Below are positions 20,048 to 30,750 of a stretch of DNA of 52,201 nucleotides, piece after piece; the stretch's first letter is position 1, and each line of letters opens with the position of its first letter. Source of the DNA: Zygnema cylindricum. Its lineage: Eukaryota; Streptophyta; Zygnematophyceae; Zygnematales; Zygnemataceae. Where the stretch lies: assembly GCA_037447655.1 (NCBI GenBank), contig JBBHKE010000012.1:1-52201 (forward strand), given 5' to 3'. Under the pieces are notes generated by a model that ran no database searches, was not told the origin of the DNA, and saw only the letters and a program-made list of their open reading frames with translations. The translations under genes and the position numbers were made by a program.

Positions 20048-20209
20048 TGTTGGAATTCTTAATTCTTCCTTAAGCTCCTTTGCTCCAAACTTAGCCTTAG
20101 TCTTAGATAACGCATGTTAGAATTCTATTTCCCGTTATCTCTCTCGAATTCTATTTCTCGTTATCTCTCTCGAATTCTATTTCTCGTTATCTCTCTCGAA
20201 TTCTATTTC

Positions 20210-20248
<39 letters not shown>

Positions 20249-20566
20249 CCCAATTTTTAGATTCAGTTTTAGATTCTATTTTTCAGTTTAGTATCAATTT
20301 TCCTCCGTCTAGATTTGATTCTCTCTCTTCCTACAAAAGGACACTTTGCCCTTTCGTCGTATATTAGAAAGAGTCAAGTGACCCTTCGGGATCACGTAAG
20401 GAGATTTCCTAGATGTCACTACGAGACATTCCCACTTACTACTTTAGTCTACTCTTTCTCTTTTAATACTGACCTTTTTAAATCTATTTGGCAACCATCT
20501 TTTTTGTCCTTTTCTTACCTGTCCTTTTCTACATTTTTGTTCGTTTCTATGACTTCCAACTCAATA
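20048..20566 (+). repeat. 3' LTR of A1
   Basis: 519 bp, longer than the 5' LTR because of four tandem CTCGAATTCTATTTCTCGTT units and a (TC)n run at 20130-20258. It retains ATGACTTCCAACTCAATA, the gag start that the 5' LTR has lost. Its last base is 10 bp from SUVR exon C. Confidence 0.88.
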
Positions 20567-20576
20567 TTTCCCTCAG

Positions 20577-20878
20577 GTGTTTTTCTCAAAGGGGAAAGGA
20601 TGGGGCATCCAAACCCTCGAGGACTTGCCAGCTGGCACTTTTGTTTGCGAGTACGTGGGCGAGATACTGACGAACAACGAACAAGACGAAAGAAATAAAA
20701 AAGACAAAGAAGAGGACGAAAAAAACAGTCGAGAAGGAAAAACTGTCGACGAAAAACGACATACATTTCCGATGCTTCTCGATTCGGATTGGGGGACGGA
20801 AAGGATTTTGGACGACAACCAGGCTTTGTGTTTGGATGCGAGCCGGTACGGAAATGTTGGTCGATTCATAAACCACCG
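20577..20878 (+). CDS. SUVR: SUVR-type H3K9 methyltransferase, exon C (SET core)
   Basis: Encodes VFFSKGKGWGIQTLEDL, then GTFVCEYVGEILTN, then HTFPMLLDSDWGTE, then QALCLDASRYGNVGRFINH. These are the SET N-terminal motif (GKGWG, EYxGE) and the RFINH motif that binds S-adenosylmethionine. LDADWG and ALCLDA are typical of plant SUVR proteins. A Lys/Glu/Asp-rich insert of about 20 residues follows TNNEQDER, longer than in Arabidopsis relatives. Acceptor CCCTCAG at 20576, donor CG|GTGAGA at 20879 (phase 2). It reads in phase with exon B across a 12.3 kb intron. Confidence 0.9.
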
Positions 20879-22722
20879 GTGAGAAATAGGAATTTTTTCA
20901 AGGTTTTTGAGGGTTTTTTCAGGGTTTTTTAGCCTTTCTAGGACGGCAACCAGGCCTTGTGTCTAGACCCAAGTCATTGGGAGAACAAAAAAAACGACAT
21001 TTTGAATGATGAATATTTTTGACATTTAAAAAAAAATATTTGATTTCTTTGTTTTTTTTTCCTTTGTTTCTATGTGGAGCTCTTTTGATATGGTCTTGAT
21101 AAGTAAAAATCCACACTCAAGTATGTAAATTGTGTATCAGTGCACCGCGCGTCGTTATTAGAGCTCAACATTTTTCAAGCTGTCAAAAGTTTTTTTCTCA
21201 TCACATATGTTTCCGATTTTCAGTCATGACTTCGCGATCGAAAGGAAAAACCTTTAGCTTTTGATTGCTTGCCTCGAAAAAAAATATCCAATGTTCCATC
21301 ACAAAGTTAAAATTCTTTTGACTGCTCGCAAAATGTTTAACTCTGATAACAACAGGCGGTGTAGTTTTCTATCGCGATAATTTGGATTCTGATAAACGAT
21401 ATTATCGGTTATCAAACGGCAAAAGGGCCGAATATATCGCTCTGGATCGAATAAATTTGTTATCGCCGGTATATATGTAGATATGTCGTATTACTATACC
21501 CAAGTGCTAAATACTATATATATTAATTTGTATAGTGTATAGTATGTCATTTTACATATCACAATCCTGTCCAAACTTTGTAGGACGCAAGTACGAAATT
21601 TTAGTCCGGACTACCTTCACTTATGTACAAAAATGTTGTACTTAATAAGACCAAAAGTACAAGATCGAAATTTTAGCAAGAAATTACAAAACAATTTTTG
21701 ACTTTAGATACATTTTTTCATCTTGTTTGTACCTGAGAATCCTGTTTCATGAATGACACATGGTATTGATTTGTGGAGGAGAACTAGTGGCAGGTGGGGG
21801 GGAGGAGGAGGGTGGGGGGGGGAGGAGGGTGAGGGAGAGGGAGAGGGAGAATGTTTTATTTCTAGTTAATTTTAAAAACCACGTTGATTGAGACAGCATT
21901 GTAATGAACATGTTAATGAGCATTAATGATGGGCATTTACTATTTATTTTGTATGCGTTTTCTTTGTGACAGTGTAATGTATTATCTTAGAGCGAGTAAT
22001 TTGTTTTTCTTTTTCGATTTTTAGAAATCTAATTCTTAACGTCTATAATAGTTTTTCTCTTTGCAATAACAAATCCATCACGTAAAAAAAAGTAAACAAA
22101 AACAAGTTTTAGGCTAAAGATGTTTTAGGCTTTAGACTATGGAAGGGTTATGAGGGCATAAAAACCAAAAAAAATAAAAAAAATTGAAACCCTAAAAAAT
22201 CTCTAAATTCCAAGTCATCTATCGTCATAATTTTTGCAAATATATTGGTAAAATATCGCGGCAATTTTTTTACCGGTATATTAAACCGATAAAATCGATT
22301 ATCGGAAGGTCAAAAAACGGTCCATATCGATGATCGGTAAGAGTCTATCAATACACAACAAAAACCCTAAAAAACCCTAAAAAAACCTAAAAATCCTGAA
22401 AAACCAAAAAATATCCTTAAAAACCCCAAAAAATCCTATAAAACCCTAAAAACCTGACTTAAAAAAGTATAAATCCACATTGGTTCGTGACAATCTGTCA
22501 GTTTTAAAAATATGAATCCACACTAATTCGTGCGATTAGACAAGAATTAAACAAAAAAAAAAAAGTTTTACAAAAATCATAGAATGAGTTTTTATAAAAA
22601 AAAAGGGTGAAAAGATGGGAAAATAGTATAACAAAAATCCAGAAACTGGTTTTTTTTTATGGTTTTCTGTAGTAAATTATTAGTTTTAGAGACTAATATC
22701 CAATGTTTTCAACTTTTATGCT

Positions 22723-22755
<33 letters not shown>

Positions 22756-22786
22756 ATAAGCAATTTCTTAAATTTTTTTTGGGCAG
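20879..22786 (+). other. SUVR intron 3 (1.9 kb)
   Basis: AT-rich. A degenerate echo of exon C occurs just after the donor (GGACGGCAACCAGGCCTTGTG at about 20941-20961, like GGACGACAACCAGGCTTTGTG in the exon). Also holds an isolated CACCGCGCGTCGTTATTAG MITE end at 21143-21161, TATCG-rich stretches at 21360-21490 and 22240-22350 resembling the hAT subterminal repeats, a G-rich run at 21797-21850, and AAACCCTAAA-type telomere-like repeats at 22364-22450. No coding exon seen. Confidence 0.75.
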
Positions 22787-22856
22787 TTGTGAAGATGCAA
22801 ATCTCATCGATGTTTTGGTTTTGATCGAATATCCAACCGACAAGTTGTTTTACCAT
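22787..22856 (+). CDS. SUVR: SUVR-type H3K9 methyltransferase, exon D (SET)
   Basis: With the split Arg codon from exon C it gives NHR-CEDANLIDVLVLIEYPTD-KLFYH. NHRC-x-DAN-(L/M)-I is diagnostic for plant SUVR1/2/4, where most SET proteins have NHSC. Acceptor GGGCAG, donor CAT|GTGAGT (phase 0). The next expected exon (AFFT..., then the LTWDYG catalytic Tyr motif and post-SET cysteines) is not found anywhere up to the N gap, so the gene is incomplete in this assembly. Confidence 0.9.
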
Positions 22857-22989
22857 GTGAGTATTTCTCTCTCTCCGTCTCTTTCTCCACTCCACCGGTA
22901 CCGTCTGCATTTCGCACGTCCGATCCTGATCCCGTGATCCTGATCCCTCACCCGGATTTGTCCAAAGATTTCTGATGAATGCCGGAACT

Positions 22990-23362
22990 GGAAATCGAAA
23001 GAAATAATTGCCAACATAATTAAAAATGGTAAATATTACAATGAAGAAAAATAACTAAAGTAGTAAGTGAGAATGACACGTAGTGACATCTAAACAATCT
23101 GATATGCATCTCAAGTGATCTCGAATGGTAACTTGGGTTTTTCCTAACATAGGAGGCAAGGGCCAAGTGTCTTTTTGTAGGTTAAAAAGGGATCAAATCT
23201 AAAGGAGAAAAAAGTTGACTGTAGAATCTAAAACTGAATCTAAAACTGAGGTACAAAGAGAGATAACAAGAAATAGAATTTTAGCCTTCTTTATCTACTA
23301 CAGAAGCTAATAGGGCTAAGTTTGGAGCGAAGAAGAATAAGGAAGAGTGAAGAATTCCAACA
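22990..23362 (-). repeat. 3' LTR of A2
   Basis: Starts (minus) at 23362 with TGTTGGAATTC and aligns with the 5' LTR through most of its length. The last ~50 bp have diverged or been lost, so the boundary is approximate. Confidence 0.75.
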
Positions 23363-23364
23363 CC

Positions 23365-23955
23365 TCCGCCGCTTTGCTAAAAACGAAGACCGACGGAGGA
23401 GCGGTAAGCTTCAAATTGAAGACAGGGAAGGGCTTTAATCAGAAAATCAACCATTTGGAGAGAAGTGGGGCACTAATAAAAAAGGAGAGTGCCGCCAACA
23501 ATGACGTCGGAGGTAAAATGAAATTGTATGTCGATATGTTTCACCTGGCGATGATGAGCCGGATTGTTCATGAGGGCAAGGGCCTTTCGCGAGTCATAGA
23601 AAATGGTGGTGGTAGAGGATTGGCAGAATTGAAAGTTGAGGAGAAGGAACCGAAGCCAAAGAGCCTCCTGAGTGGCGTGATTGGCAACCATGTATTGTGC
23701 TTCGGTGGAGGACAAAGCAACCGTTGCTTCTTGGAGGCCCAAGAAACAAAGGCACCTCCGAGGGAAAAGGAGACGCCTGTTGTGGAGCGAAAAAGAATCT
23801 AGATCACCCCTCGAGTGGCGTCGTAGTGGTCGACAAGATCGGGAGGTGAGGAACCATTGAAGGTGAGCTTCAAATTTTTAGTGCCTTAGAGGTAATGGGG
23901 CACTCTTTTGGCAGCAAAGAGATGTTCAAAAGTGGGATTGGATACAAATTGACTT
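23365..23955 (-). pseudogene. RNase H domain of A2
   Basis: Minus frame GLQEATVALSSTEAQYMVANH, then FYDSRKALALMNNP, then KHIDIQFHFTSD. This is the copia RNase H C-terminal half, with the A-L-S-S-x-E-A-E-Y motif. It is separated from its RT by the insertion of element B, whose target duplication AATCG lies at 23956-23960. Confidence 0.85.
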
Positions 23956-23960
23956 AATCG

Positions 23961-24480
23961 TGTTAGAATTATTCCTTTGCTAGAATCTTCAAGCTAGCTT
24001 CATCTTTTTTGATAACGCAAACTGGCATTCCAGTTCACGTTATCTAGCTAGACAGAGCAGTCTAGCCTTTTGATTTCTATTTTAGCTCGGTCTCTGTTCT
24101 TTCAGTTTTCTGTTTTAGTTTCAGTTTTATGTTTCAGTTTTCTATCTCTGTTTTCTACTCCTGGCGCTTCCTAGAAGCGCACACTTCAGTCTCTATAGTT
24201 CCTCTCTATAGTTCCTGACAGCAGATCTGATTCTTATTCTTCACTGACACATAAGGATCTAATTTTTGCCCTTTCGGCAATTGAAACAAGTGACCTTTCA
24301 GAGTCACTCAAGCTCCCTAGAACCTAAAAGGTCACACTCGTGACTTTCACTCTTCTACTTAAACGACTGCTTTGTATTATTCGATACAATTAAGACATAC
24401 ACTTGTTTTTCTTTATCTTGTCCTTTTCTGCATTTGTCTTCTCTCCTACTTTGTCCGCTGCCATGTCATCTACTGCTATA
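23961..24480 (+). repeat. 5' LTR of element B
   Basis: 520 bp, TGTTAGAATT...CTGCTATA. It contains the gag ATG at 24463, 18 bp before its end, and a short duplication CTATAGTTCCT at 24196-24218 that is absent from the 3' LTR. Confidence 0.93.
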
Positions 24481-25305
24481 GGTTATGGGCCTTTCAATGC
24501 TAATTCCAACGCCGTTGCAAAATTCAACGCCACGGACTTCTACGGATGGAAGCAACAGATCTAGCACCTTTTGCGGCGGGAGAAACTTTGGTCTATTGTA
24601 AACGGTAGCAAGGCGGAACCTTCTGATGCAACCGCCAAACCTGCTTGGCTACTTTGCAATGAGGAGGCGCATTCGCGATTGGTTCTGGCTCTTGAGCCTT
24701 CACAACTTGACCTCATCCGTGACGCCAGTTCTGCTCACAACGCATGGGAACAATTGACAAACGCGTACGAAATTCGGTCATTGTCCAATAAACTTCTACT
24801 TCGTCGCCAACTGATTTCTTCTCATAAACTTCCCTTTGAGAGTATCCAGCAATATATTCACAATATCAAATCACTGGCTGGTCGCTTGAAAAGTATTGGC
24901 TCTACAGTCTCTGATGAAGATATTATTACGACGATCTTAAGAGGACTGCCGTCCTCCTATTCCGCGTTCATTTCATCAATCGACAACTCTTCTGTGGCTA
25001 TCACTATTTCGTCTCTCACCGCCAGCCTGGCGCATGAAGAGACAAAACAGAATATGCCACCTTCCTCTGGTGTCGCTTTGGCGGCCTATCATCCATCCAC
25101 TCAGCCGTCCAAAATCTCCTCCTGTCGCTATTGCCGCGTGCTTGACCACATTATTGACAATTGTCCTGCACTCAAACGCAAGCAGGAACGTCAAGGCGGT
25201 CCTGGTCGTACAGGTGGGCGTGGACGCCACGGTGGCCGCGGCCTTTATCATGGCCAAGCCGCTACGGCTGAAGCGGGCACATCATTATTCATCTGGATAC
25301 GGTAA
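24463..25305 (+). pseudogene. gag of element B
   Basis: Starts at ATG 24463 inside the LTR, reads through the primer site as SSTAIGYGPF, then FNATDFYGWKQQI, then a TAG at 24562. It continues open to 25305: LLRREKLWSIV, SAHNAWEQLTNAYEIRS, IRGLPSSYSAF-like, and SCRYCRVLDHIIDNC, a zinc-knuckle-like cysteine/histidine cluster. Its tail is Gly/Arg-rich (RTGGRGRHGGRG), consistent with RNA binding. The protease frame is +1 relative to gag, switching between about 25200 and 25300. One nonsense mutation breaks it. Confidence 0.85.
24481..24491 (+). promoter_or_regulatory. Primer-binding site of element B (half-tRNA iMet type)
   Basis: GGTTATGGGCC immediately after the LTR, identical to A1, and read by gag as Gly-Tyr-Gly-Pro. 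Confidence 0.75.
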
Positions 25306-26591
25306 CGCTCCTTTTGGCGAATATCCCCCACAGTCGCCCATTGTCCCGCAGCCAACCAACCATCCTTATGGTCCTACTCCAGCTGGCGCGGGACAATTAC
25401 CGACTGGGCAATATGCTCCTTCTTCTCCCGAATATGGTTTCGCCCTTGTGACATCCACAGTATCAGATCCACTTACACGAACCGACTCTTGGATCGTGGA
25501 CTCTGGGGCGTCCCATCATTTATCGTCTCGCTCTGATTGGTTTACAACAATATCGCCGCTTCACTCTCCCATCCCGATTTTACTCGGTAACAATCATGCC
25601 TTAACGACAACCCATTTCGGCCAAATCTCCACTATCGGCCGCCCAAACGTGACATCACCAATATCCTTTTCTCACGTCCTATTCGTTCCTAGACTGAAAA
25701 AAAACCTTTTCTCTCTTGGCGCCGCCCTTCATCAAGGCGCCACTGCTGTTTTTTTCCCAACCACTGTTACATTCTATTCCTCCAGTCACGCTCAAGTAGG
25801 GCTTGGAATTAAATCCGGCTCGATATACATCCTCACTCAATTTCACTCCGTTGGATCTGCCAACGTTGCTGTATCGCCATCGCTACAATCATTCCCACGA
25901 TGGCATCTCCGACATGGCCATCTTTCCACCTCTAGTCTGCAAGCGTTAAGCAAAGGCCTCGTCAACGGCCTAGATCCTCTTTTACCCAAAAATCTACCCT
26001 TTTGCTCTGGATGCGTCAAAGGCAAATTAAAGCGTCCGTCTTTTCTACCTTCCACATCTAAATCTGGCGGCCCCCTCACATTGATCCACTCTGACCTCTG
26101 TGGTCCCATGTCTGTCCCCAGTCACACCGGCGCCCTCTATTTTGTAACTTTCATTGATGACGCCACGCGCTTTTGTCATCTTTTCCTTCTTCGCCGTAAA
26201 CGTGAGACGTTCGAAAAGTTGAAGGAATATAAGTCTCTACTGCCGCATCAAATGTTTGAGAACAGACAATGGGGGGGAGTACTTCTCCACCGAATTTTCG
26301 CGTTTCCTCAGTGCTCACGGAATTATTCACCAATCAACGGTCGCCCATACGCCGCAACAAAACGGTGTTTCGGAAAGATATAATCGTACAGTGGTCAACA
26401 TGGCGAGATCCATGTTACATTTCGCTGCCTTGCCGACTATTTTTTGGGCAGAATCTGTCACCACTGCCAATTACTTACGTAACCTTTCCCCAACCTCTGC
26501 TCTTCCCGGCAAAGCACCTTACAAAGCTTGGACAGGAGTTAAGCCGGACGTCTCCCACCTTCGTATATTCGGTTGTACCTCTTGGATTTAA
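25262..26591 (+). pseudogene. Protease and integrase of element B
   Basis: Protease: SWIVDSGASHHLSSRSDWF with intact catalytic DSG. Integrase: zinc domain RHGHL ... CSGCVKGK, core HSDLCGPM, then a +1 frameshift at about 26254, then [10 protein letters not shown] and [15 protein letters not shown], covering the D-D-E triad. It ends with a TAA at 26589 after FGCTSWI. The two frames together span the normal length of the copia protease-integrase region. Confidence 0.88.
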
Positions 26592-28714
26592 AATCTCACT
26601 CCAACCGGCAAATGGGACAGCCGAGCCAAATCGGGCGTCTTGGTCGGCTTTGCAACTGAATCCAAAGCATACCGAATCTGGATCTATAGCGAACGTCGAG
26701 TCGTTCTCAGCCGTGACGTCAGCTTTAATGAAACGCCTCTTCTTCTCAAACTCTTGAACGCTTCACCTTACCCTCCTCCCCTTCCTCTTACCCACCCGGA
26801 CCCTCCTTCATCCACCCTCTCCATCTTTTCCCCAGACATTCCTCCCCATCCGGCCAATCTTTCCTCACCCTGCCATCCTTCTCTGCTCCTCCCTCCTTCC
26901 ACACCTCTCAGAACCACTTCAGCACTCCATTTACCATCCTCCACTTCCCCACTCTCTCGCACGGTATTAGACCTTTATTCCCTCTCCCCAGTGAATCCTC
27001 ATGAACCATCATATGTTATTCCAAAGGACAATTCTGTCCTGACTGCTGTTGCTCCTACCCTCCCCATTCGGTAGAGTGACAAAATTCTTGCCCCACAGCT
27101 TCGTGACGCAACTGGCGCAGCAAACATTGCCACTGTCGACGTCCCTCAAACCTTTTCAGCCGCCATAAATAGACCAAATGCTGCCTCCTGGAAAACAGCC
27201 ACAGACGCAAAATTTGCTTCCTTGAAAAAGAACGGAACATGGGAACTCGCATCCCTTCCACCGGGTCGAAAAGTCATCGGATCGAAGTGGGTGTTCTGCA
27301 TCAAAACTAAAACTGATGGATCCCTTGACCCCTTTAAAGCCCGCTTTGTTGCAAAGGGTTTTCTACAGAAAGAAGGGGTTGATTTTCATGAAACTTACGC
27401 TCTAGTGGCCAAATTTACCTCCATTCGTATCCTCCTCTCCCTTGCTGCTGCCCGTGACTGGCACGTCCATCACATGGACGTGCAAACAGCTTTCCTCTAT
27501 GGCTCATTAAGCGAGGAAATCTTTCTCCGCCAACCGGAAGGATATGTCGGACCAGGCACCGAGCACCTTGTTTGCAGGTTGCTCAAATCTCTCTACGGCC
27601 TCAAACAGGCGCCTCGCGTTTGGAACAAGCACCTGGAGGCCGTTCTTCTCAAGGAGGGCTTCAACAAGCTTGATGCAGATTTTGGTCTTTTTCTAAGAGG
27701 TAATGCAGAGTCTCTAGTAATCTTAGTTATCTATGTCGATGACCTTCTCCTGGCCAGCGCCTCACTTCCCCTCATCAACCTAGTAAAAACCATGCTCAAC
27801 CTCCACTTCTCCATGACTGACTTAGGAGAGGTTGAATATTGTCTTGGTATTTTTGTCGGTCGAAACCGACCCTCCAAAACCTTATATCTGTCCCAAGAAA
27901 AATATATGACAGACATCTTAGCCAGATTTTCCATGTCAGACTGCACCCCGATCTCCACTCCTTTAGATCCCAATGTCAAACTTATTAAACACTCCGGTGG
28001 GCCTCTCCCCGGAGCAATCCATGAGCTGTATAGGTCCATTGTAGGGAGTCTAATGTATGCCATGACGGGCACACGCCCGGACATAGCAGTAGCCGTTGGC
28101 CAGCTCAGTCAATTTGTGTCTAATCCTTCACCAGATCACCTTCTTGCTGCCAAGAGGGTTCAACGATGTCTTCAAGGGACCAAATCCCTCAAGCTCACCT
28201 TCACCGGCTCATCCTTCCCCGGGCTGGTTGGCTTTTGTAATGCGGACTGGGGGGGGGATCTTGATTCCCGGCGCTCCACTACTGGTGTATGTTTCTCCCT
28301 CATTGGCGCCCTCATTTCCTAGGCTTCCAAAAAGCAACCAACCGTCGCTCTTTCCTCAGCCGAATCAGAGTATATGGCTGCAACTCATGCAACCAAGGAG
28401 GCGATCTGGTTACGCTTTCTCCTCTCCAATCTTCAGTTTCCACAACCCTCTGCCACTGTAATCTTCAGCGACTCCCAAGGTTCCCTTGCCCTTATGGGCA
28501 ACCCAGTACACCATCGCCGAACAAAGCATATTGACATTCAATTTCACTTTATGCGGGACACCATTGCTGCAGGCACTGTCAAGTTTTCCTACTGTCCCAC
28601 CTCCCAGCAGCTGGCCGACTTCCTCACAAAGGCTCTTGCCCGGCCTCAGTTTGAACTCCATCTCTCCAACTCCATCTCTCCAACTCCAGCCTTCGATTCT
28701 AACCAAGAGGGGGG
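26592..28714 (+). pseudogene. Linker, reverse transcriptase and RNase H of element B
   Basis: A Pro/Ser-rich linker (26640-27070, TAG at 27072) precedes [73 protein letters not shown] (intact catalytic YVDD), LGEVEYCLG. RNase H: NADWGGDLDSRRSTTG, then a TAG at 28320 replacing the Trp of SWASKK, then ALSSAESEYMAATHA, FSDSQGSLALM, KHIDIQFHF, LADFLTKAL. Full domain complement, interrupted by nonsense codons only. GAGGGGGG at 28707-28714 is the polypurine tract. Confidence 0.92.
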
Positions 28715-29221
28715 TGTTAGAATTATTCCTTTGTTAGAATCTTCAAGCTAGCTTCATCTTTATTAATAACGCAAACTGGCATTCCAGTTCACGTTATCTA
28801 GCTAGTCAGAGCAGTCTAGCCTTTTGATTTCTATTTTAGCTCAGTCTCTGTTCTTTCAGTTTTCTGTTTTAGTTTCAGTTTTATGTTTCAGTTTTCTATC
28901 TCTGTTTTCTACTCCTGGCGCTTCCTAGAAGCGCACACTTCAGTCTCTATAATTCCTGATAGCAGATCTGATTCTTATTCTTCTCTGACACCTAAGGATC
29001 TAATTTTTGCCCTTTCGGCAATTGAAACAAGTGACCTTTCAGAGTCACTCAAGCTCCCTAGAACCTGAAAGGTCACACTCGTGACTTTCACTCTTCTACT
29101 TAAACGACTGCTTTGTATTATTCGATACAATTAAGACATACACTTGTTTTTCTTTATCTTGTCCTTTTCTGCATTTGTCTTCTCTCCTACTTTGTCTGCT
29201 GCCATGTCATCTACTGCTATA
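28715..29221 (+). repeat. 3' LTR of element B
   Basis: 507 bp, same ends as the 5' LTR. Confidence 0.93.
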
Positions 29222-29229
29222 AATCGGCC

Positions 29230-30240
29230 AAGAGCATCAACAATGTCAAGAGGGGCTCCAATCATGGCATACATTAAACTACCAACAATGAACCTAAACT
29301 GATCATGTATATCTCACCCTGGACAGGCCCACCGTAGTTTTTGATAAGCTTGACATTGAGATCTAATGGTGTAGAGATAAGGGTGCAAGCTGACATGGAG
29401 AATGTGGTCAGAATTTCACCAATGTAATTTACTTGGGAAAGATGAAGGGTTCGAGATGGACAATTTCTACCTCCAAATATGCCGAGACACTATTCGACTT
29501 CCCCTACGTTTGTCATGGAGAAACGAGCGTTTAACATGGATTTGACAAGCTGCATGAGGGAAAGGGAGGGCCCAGCATAAAGAGGTGATCGTCATAGATT
29601 TCAAGGATTATGAGTGTACGTGTGGTTTCTCAAAAGAAGTAGCCAAAGTCGGCATCAAGTATTAAGAAGTCTTCACGCCTGAAGATGGTTTCAAGATGCT
29701 TATCCCATACTTGGGGAGCTTGTTTGAAGCCATAGACATATTTGAGGAGGCGGCATACCAGATGTTCCATGGCGGGAGATACATAACCTTCTGGCCGTAA
29801 AGGAAAGCGGTCTGGACGTCCATATGATGTACGTGCTAGTCTTTGGCAGGTGCAAGAGAGTTGAGAACGTGGATCGAAGTGAATTTGGCGACTGGAGCGT
29901 AAGTTTTGGTGAAGTCCACACCCTCTTTTTGAAGAAATCCTTTGGCAACAAATCAGGCTTTGAAGCGATGACGGGTCCATCGGATTTGGTTTTCACTTTG
30001 AAAACCCATTTGGAGCCAATGACCCTTCTGCTCGGGGGAAGGAGGTTAGTTCCCAGGTGTAATTTCGTCAAAGAGACGCAAATTGAAAATCGGTGGCGGC
30101 TTTCCATTTGGCGGCTTGAGGGTCGACAATGGCCGCAAAAAAGGTGAGAGGAACATCAATGATAGTCGAGTTTGCGGTGACACAGGTGAGGTTTTGTGCT
30201 TGAATTCTTTCACTTCTACGAAGTGCGGGGGCGGTTGGGG
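29230..30240 (-). pseudogene. Reverse transcriptase of A2
   Basis: Minus frames contain GSKWVFKVKTKSDG, RLLKYVYGFKQAPQVWDKHLE and DADFGYFF, matching element B RT, in at least three frames. The 3' part (29230-29600) continues to the AATCG insertion site of B. Confidence 0.8.
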
Positions 30241-30750
30241 GAATGATGTAAGGATCGGTTGGATCAATGGGGGATAGAGAGTATGGATCGGAGTTTGTCC
30301 GAGTTAGGGGTAATGGTGTGGATGGGGAGAAGGATGCACAAGTTCACCGTGTGAGAGTAGAGGAAGGCAAGGAATCCCACTCGTTGAAGGGAGTGGGAGA
30401 GGTTAAAGGTAGAATGACGAAGAGGGGATCGGAAGGTGCAGAGTAAGAGAGACTTAGGGAAAGAGCAAATGGGGAAGGAGGCGGTAGAAGGATTGAATAC
30501 TGGATTTTGAGCAAGAGAGGCGTTTCATTGAAGGCAACGTCATGGTTAAAGACGATCTAACGTTCTTTTGTCAACCAGATTCTGTAAGCTTTCGATTTCG
30601 TACTGTAACCGACAAGAATGTCGTGTTTGGCGCAGCTGTGCCATTTGTCGGCGGGAGCCAGGTCCTTGATCTAAGCGTCGCAACCAAATATTCGGCGGTG
30701 AGAAACGTTCGGTTTGGTGCCTGTCTATGCTTCATAGGTTGTGACACGGG

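Larger units (their letters stand above)
8574..20566 (+). mobile_element. Copia-type LTR retrotransposon A1, rearranged, inside SUVR intron 2
   Basis: Bounded by LTRs at 8574-9008 and 20048-20566, both starting TGTTGGAATTC and ending TCAATA. The internal region contains a gag fragment, a protease remnant, and two partial internal copies joined head to tail at 13253-13257. Copy 1 runs 10310-13255 and copy 2 runs 13256 to about 20040. Copy 2 carries insertions of element C and an hAT element; both copies carry a Harbinger transposase fragment. The 5 bp flanks (CTCTA and TTTCC) do not match, which fits recombination between elements rather than one clean insertion. Not autonomous. Confidence 0.88.
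23961..29221 (+). mobile_element. Copia-type LTR retrotransposon B, nearly complete
   Basis: 5261 bp, flanked by a perfect 5 bp target duplication AATCG (23956-23960; 29222-29226). LTRs 23961-24480 and 28715-29221 start TGTTAGAATT, end CTGCTATA, and differ by a few substitutions plus a ~13-19 bp indel. gag, protease, integrase, RT and RNase H follow in Ty1/copia order. Four in-frame stops and one frameshift inactivate it. It inserted into A2 in the opposite orientation and is the youngest LTR element here. Confidence 0.95.

Noticed and set aside
24562-28322. TAG as a reassigned sense codon, because several stops in element B are TAG
   Set aside because: The ABCC gene and both ferroportin genes end with TAG at the expected C-terminus, and one stop in B is TAA.
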